A DNA stretch of 64,000 nt from Bacteriovorax stolpii (lineage in GTDB: Bacteria > Bdellovibrionota > UBA1018): contig CAMAQA010000005.1 of the NCBI GenBank assembly GCA_945860415.1, positions 1 to 64,000 on the forward strand. The letters are read 5' to 3'. Shown here piece by piece: positions 60,914 through 64,000 of the stretch. Under the pieces are notes generated by a model, which worked only from the letters and a program-made list of their open reading frames with translations, was not told the origin of the DNA and searched no databases. Position 1 is the first letter of the stretch; every line of letters starts with the position of its first letter. Both the position numbers and the translations under genes were made by a program.

Positions 60914-61513
60914 ATGACCGACTCCACGAGCTTTTCGCGATCCGGATTTCGCGGCCTGGCAATCTTCATGACTGCAACCGCCCTCTCGGGGTGCTCCGTC
61001 CTGATCGGCAATGTCCGACCGGTGGAGGAGCCCGCCCCGCTTCATGAAAGTGAGTCAAAAGCCACGGGCTCCATGTCTCCGCTGGCAGCGCCCTGGAAGT
61101 CTCTGGAGCTGCCGACCTCCAGGAAGGAACGCGGCTCTGCGCAGGCCGGCTCGATTGTTCCCGGGCTCAGCTTCCAGAATGGAGAAACCGGAAGCACGCT
61201 GGCCTACACTTCCGGCTGTCGAAAGTCGTACCAGAAGGGTGCTCCTGCGCTGAGAAGGGTCGCCCAGTCGCTGGGAAGCGGACTCTCGCGCATCCAGAAG
61301 CAGGAACACATCGATACCATGGTCGCAGGCATTCCCGCCCTGCGCAGCCTGGTCCACGGCTGGGCGGCCGGCTCGCAGGTCGTCATTGAAAGCATCATCT
61401 TCGCACGGGATGGCTGCGTCTTTGACCTGACGCTGGTGTCACTCGAACGTCACCACGAACAGGACCGTCCGGCTTTCGATAAAGTCCTCGCCACGCTTCC
61501 TCTTTCGAAGTGA
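60914..61513 (+). CDS. Lipoprotein of unknown function
   Basis: The 199-residue protein has a lipoprotein signal with lipobox ALSGC (SRSGFRGLAIFMTATALSGCSVL). The mature part has two more cysteines (SGCRKSYQ; DGCVFDLTLVS) and a mixed alpha/beta pattern (QEHIDTMVAGIPALRSLVHGWAAGSQVVIESIIFARDG). It lies 21 bases before the MlaE-like permease on the same strand, so it may be part of the lipid transport system. No named family is recognised. Confidence 0.7.
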   Translation: MTDSTSFSRSGFRGLAIFMTATALSGCSVLIGNVRPVEEPAPLHESESKATGSMSPLAAPWKSLELPTSRKERGSAQAGSIVPGLSFQNGETGSTLAYTSGCRKSYQKGAPALRRVAQSLGSGLSRIQKQEHIDTMVAGIPALRSLVHGWAAGSQVVIESIIFARDGCVFDLTLVSLERHHEQDRPAFDKVLATLPLSK

Positions 61514-61534
61514 TTTCATGTTAGCCTAGGAGTC

Positions 61535-62311
61535 ATGGTTTCCGCCCAGTACTGGCGATCAACGATTGAGATCGCAGGAGGAGTCGTGCATCTCGGCATC
61601 CAGGCCGCGCGCGAGCTCTTCAGGCGCCCCTTTTACCACTCGTTGATCATCCAGCAGATCTACCGCATCGGTGTCGAGTCACTCGGGCTCGTTCTCGTCA
61701 CGGCGCTGGCCACCGGCTCCGTCATGGCGCTCCAGTTCGGCTACGGCATGGCAAAGTTCGGGGCGAAGCTTTACGTGCCGAAGGTGGTCGCGCTGACCAT
61801 CGCGCGCGAAATGGGTCCGGTCTTCACCAGCCTCCTGGTTGCAGGTCGGATCGGATCAGGAATCGCCTCCGAAGTGGCCTCCATGAAGGTGACCCAGCAG
61901 ATCGATGCGATGCGCGCGCTGGGCACGAGCCCGATCAAGCGGATCGTCATTCCACGGCTGCTGGCGGCGCTGATCGCCCTTCCGATCCTGACCCTCATTG
62001 CCGATTACGTCAGCCTTTTTGGAGCCATGCTGGTGGGACGCACCGAGCTCGGAATCAACTCGGAATTCTACTGGGCCAAGACGCTGGAAACCCTGCGCCT
62101 GTATGACCTGACGACCGGAATGGCCAAGACCGCGATCTTTGCGGTCTTCATCTCGCTGGCCGCCTGCTGGAAGGGACTCAACACGGAAGGCGGCACGCAG
62201 GGAGTGGGCAACAGCACGACCTGGGTGGTGGTGGTATCGAGCGTGTTCATCATGATCTCGGACTTCTTCCTCACCAAGCTCTTCATCCTGACGGTGTATC
62301 CAAGAATATGA
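61535..62311 (+). CDS. mlaE: MlaE-type permease of a phospholipid ABC transporter
   Basis: The 258-residue protein shows the MlaE/YrbE family: VLVTALATGSVMALQFGYGMAKFGA, AREMGPVFTSLLVAGRIGSGIASEVASMKVTQQIDAMRALG, RLLAALIALPILTLIADYVSLFGAML. It has five or six helices. MlaE moves phospholipids across the inner membrane in the Mla/Mce pathway. Stop and mlaF start overlap (ATGA at 62308). Confidence 0.9.
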   Translation: MVSAQYWRSTIEIAGGVVHLGIQAARELFRRPFYHSLIIQQIYRIGVESLGLVLVTALATGSVMALQFGYGMAKFGAKLYVPKVVALTIAREMGPVFTSLLVAGRIGSGIASEVASMKVTQQIDAMRALGTSPIKRIVIPRLLAALIALPILTLIADYVSLFGAMLVGRTELGINSEFYWAKTLETLRLYDLTTGMAKTAIFAVFISLAACWKGLNTEGGTQGVGNSTTWVVVVSSVFIMISDFFLTKLFILTVYPRI

Positions 62312-63057
62312 CCATCACCGCAGATTGCGTCCTCGAACTCCGGGGCCTCAGACGCAGGTTTGGAAGCAAGATCGTCCACGAGGGCATCGACCTCCAGCTG
62401 CGCGGCCAGGAGCTGCTTGCCCTTTTCGGCGGATCAGGAACGGGCAAGAGCCTGATCCTGCGCTCAATCATCGGGCTCGAGGAGCCCGATGCCGGCGAGA
62501 TTCTCTGGCATGGAAGGACGATCTCGGGACTTCACGAACGGGACTGGATCGACGTTCGAAAGAAGATCGCCTATGTCTTCCAGAATGGCGCGCTATTCGA
62601 TTCGCTCACGGTCTACGAAAACCTCGCCTACCCGCTCCGAGAGCATACGAAGCTGAAGGAACCGGAAATTCGAGCCCGCGTGGCCGAGATGCTCACCCTC
62701 GTCGACATGCCCGGATCCGAGAACCTGCTTCCGGGCGAGCTTTCCGGCGGAATGCAAAAGCGGGCGGGCCTTGCCCGCGCCATGATCCTGGGCCCGGAAA
62801 TTCTGCTCTTTGACGAACCGACGGCAGGACTCGATCCGGTCAACACGACCCGCTTCGTGCAGAACATCCTCGACCTGAAGAGACGCGGCCTGACCGGAAT
62901 CTTCGTCACCCATGACATCGCCAGCGCGCTCGCCGTGGCCGATCGAATCGCGATCCTGCACCAGGGTCGGATCCATTGCATTGAAACCGTCGAGTCGATC
63001 CGGTCCTCCCGTGATCCGGTTGTCCGAAAATTCCTGTTCCCAGAGGAGAGCACATGA
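62308..63057 (+). CDS. mlaF: MlaF-type ATP-binding protein
   Basis: The 249-residue ABC ATPase has Walker A FGGSGTGKSLILRSIIG near residue 41, signature ELSGGMQKRAGLARAM, Walker B ILLFDEPTAGLDPVN and VTHDIASALAVADRIAIL. It powers MlaE. It overlaps both neighbours by 4 bases. Confidence 0.92.
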   Translation: MTITADCVLELRGLRRRFGSKIVHEGIDLQLRGQELLALFGGSGTGKSLILRSIIGLEEPDAGEILWHGRTISGLHERDWIDVRKKIAYVFQNGALFDSLTVYENLAYPLREHTKLKEPEIRARVAEMLTLVDMPGSENLLPGELSGGMQKRAGLARAMILGPEILLFDEPTAGLDPVNTTRFVQNILDLKRRGLTGIFVTHDIASALAVADRIAILHQGRIHCIETVESIRSSRDPVVRKFLFPEEST

Positions 63058-63851
63058 ACCAGAGGGGTTTTGAATTCAAGACGGGGCTTTTTGCCATCAC
63101 TGGCGTCGCCCTCTTTGCCACGGCCGTCATGCTGCTCGGAGGAGGATCGGGCCTGCTCAGCCGCAGAAACATCTATTTCGCCCATTTCGATTCAGTCGAT
63201 GGCCTGATTCCAGGAGCCAAGGTCGTGCTGAGCGGGCTGCAGGTCGGCACCGTGGACGACATCTCGATCGATCCGAAGACCCGCGATGTCGCGGTGAAGC
63301 TCGGAGTCGAGAGAAAGTTCCGAGAGTGGATCCGACAAGGAACCACTGCAGAAATCTCGACCATGGGCGTGCTCGGAGACAAATTCATCCGGCTGACTCC
63401 GGGCGATCTCGACTCAGTGATGATCCAGGACTACGCCATCATCGACGTCCGGACCGGCAAGGACTTCAACCAGGTCCTGAACCGTGGCGACCAGCTCCTG
63501 ATCACGCTCAACAGCATCGCCGGAAGCATGGAACGCATGCTGAAGGGCTTTGAAAAAGGAAATCGAGCCGACCAGCTTGCAGAGGGCCTCGCTGCGACGG
63601 CCAAGAATCTCGCGGCAGCGAGCTCGAAGCTCAACCGCGACCTGGATGACCTGCAGCTCAAGGAGGCCGTGAAGAACCTGAACTCCATCCTGGAAAAGAT
63701 CAATAACGGCCACGGCAGCCTGGGCGCCCTGATCAATGATCCAACGCTCTATGACGATGCCAAGGCGCTTGTCGGCGGCACCAATCGCAATCGCATCGTC
63801 CGCAACCTCGTGCGCCAGACCATCCAGAAGGCTGAAGGCGAAAACAAGTAG
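63054..63851 (+). CDS. mlaD: MlaD/MCE-domain protein
   Basis: The 265-residue protein has one N-terminal helix (FAITGVALFATAVMLLGG) and an MCE domain (YFAHFDSVDGLIPGAKVVLSGLQVGTVDDISID; TAEISTMGVLGDKFIRLTPG), then a helical tail (NLAAASSKLNRDLDDLQLKEAVKNLNSILEKINNGHGSLGALINDPTLYDDAK) typical of this family. It hands lipids between the outer-membrane side and MlaE. No mlaC or mlaB follows. Confidence 0.9.
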   Translation: MNQRGFEFKTGLFAITGVALFATAVMLLGGGSGLLSRRNIYFAHFDSVDGLIPGAKVVLSGLQVGTVDDISIDPKTRDVAVKLGVERKFREWIRQGTTAEISTMGVLGDKFIRLTPGDLDSVMIQDYAIIDVRTGKDFNQVLNRGDQLLITLNSIAGSMERMLKGFEKGNRADQLAEGLAATAKNLAAASSKLNRDLDDLQLKEAVKNLNSILEKINNGHGSLGALINDPTLYDDAKALVGGTNRNRIVRNLVRQTIQKAEGENK

Positions 63852-63873
63852 GAGCATGCCTCCCATAGACCAA

Positions 63874-63912
63874 CGGCCGCCCCCGGAAATCCGAGGGCGG
63901 CCGCTGCTTTGT
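63874..63912 (+). terminator. Terminator after the Mla operon
   Basis: CGGCCGCCC (63874-63882) pairs with GGGCGGCCG (63895-63903) around a 12-base loop, followed by CTGCTTTGTCTT. The T-run is imperfect. It separates the operon from the opposing gene at the right edge. Confidence 0.65.
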
Positions 63913-63944
63913 CTTCAACTCACGACCCCGTCAGGGGCCGATCA

Positions 63945-64000
63945 TCACAGATCGATTCCGGTGCCGGAGTTGCGACCGTTGTTCGCGCCATTGTTGTTGA
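63945..64000 (-). CDS. 3' end of an unidentified gene, Asn/Gly-rich C-terminus
   Basis: Only the last 17 residues and TGA (63947-63945) are in the window: NNNGANNGRNSGTGIDL. The Asn/Gly-rich tail suggests a low-complexity or exported protein. The frame continues past the right edge. With so little sequence the call is provisional. Confidence 0.4.
   Translation of the reverse strand, partial: NNNGANNGRNSGTGIDL

Overview
The window is a GC-rich (roughly 60%) Gram-negative chromosome segment. It carries a near-complete flagellar export and basal-body cluster, a cbb3 oxidase operon with a fused CcoNO, many exported proteins and lipoproteins, and an HNH endonuclease whose N-terminal half resembles a family I associate with Bdellovibrionales. 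Together these suggest a Bdellovibrionota-type (predatory or related) bacterium. This is an inference from gene content, not a phylogeny.

Layout. 1-7017: a truncated membrane mannosyltransferase-like gene, an MFS exporter, a secreted GH114-type glycosidase, two exported proteins of unknown function, a GNAT/atypical-receiver pair and a secreted lipoprotein-like gene behind a perfect 11-bp palindrome. 7269-14835: a respiratory operon, ccoI-ccoS-ccoNO-ccoQ-ccoP-ccoG-SafE-like, most genes overlapping by a few bases. 14842-18362: a small membrane protein, then a convergent soluble histidine kinase and NtrC-type regulator, then a CBS-domain protein. 18569-25112: housekeeping genes (tRNA-Asp with terminator, prfB with its programmed frameshift, ybeY, mazG, coaE) interleaved with exported proteins. 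Upstream of ybeY lies a small ORF whose perfect Shine-Dalgarno sequence sits in a 10-bp hairpin with an exact anti-Shine-Dalgarno copy. 25137-28403: two exported proteins that read as a SelO-like kinase-fold protein and a transglutaminase-like protein. 28512-33822: an aminotransferase, a seven-copy 27-bp tandem repeat, the HNH endonuclease, a lipoprotein plus outer-membrane barrel pair, and a PilZ protein.

33838-60616 is a minus-strand flagellar locus. In transcription order it reads: TPR protein, sigma-54 activator, flgB-flgC-fliE-fliF-fliG-fliH-fliI-fliJ-motE-like-fliK-flgD-TIGR02530-like-flgE, a terminator, then fliL-fliM-fliN-fliO-fliP-fliQ-fliR-flhB-flhA-flhF-fliA. A near-consensus sigma-54 promoter precedes the TPR/activator pair and a weaker one may precede flgB, which suggests a self-reinforcing regulatory hierarchy. 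FlhG is not at its usual place between flhF and fliA, and FliA carries a long N-terminal extension.

60914-63851 holds a lipoprotein followed by an MlaE-MlaF-MlaD-type lipid transporter, ending at a terminator. The right edge cuts the 3' end of an opposing gene.

The two least ordinary items are the Shine-Dalgarno/anti-Shine-Dalgarno hairpin leader upstream of ybeY, whose enzyme matures the 3' end of 16S rRNA, and the exported SelO-like plus transglutaminase-like pair.
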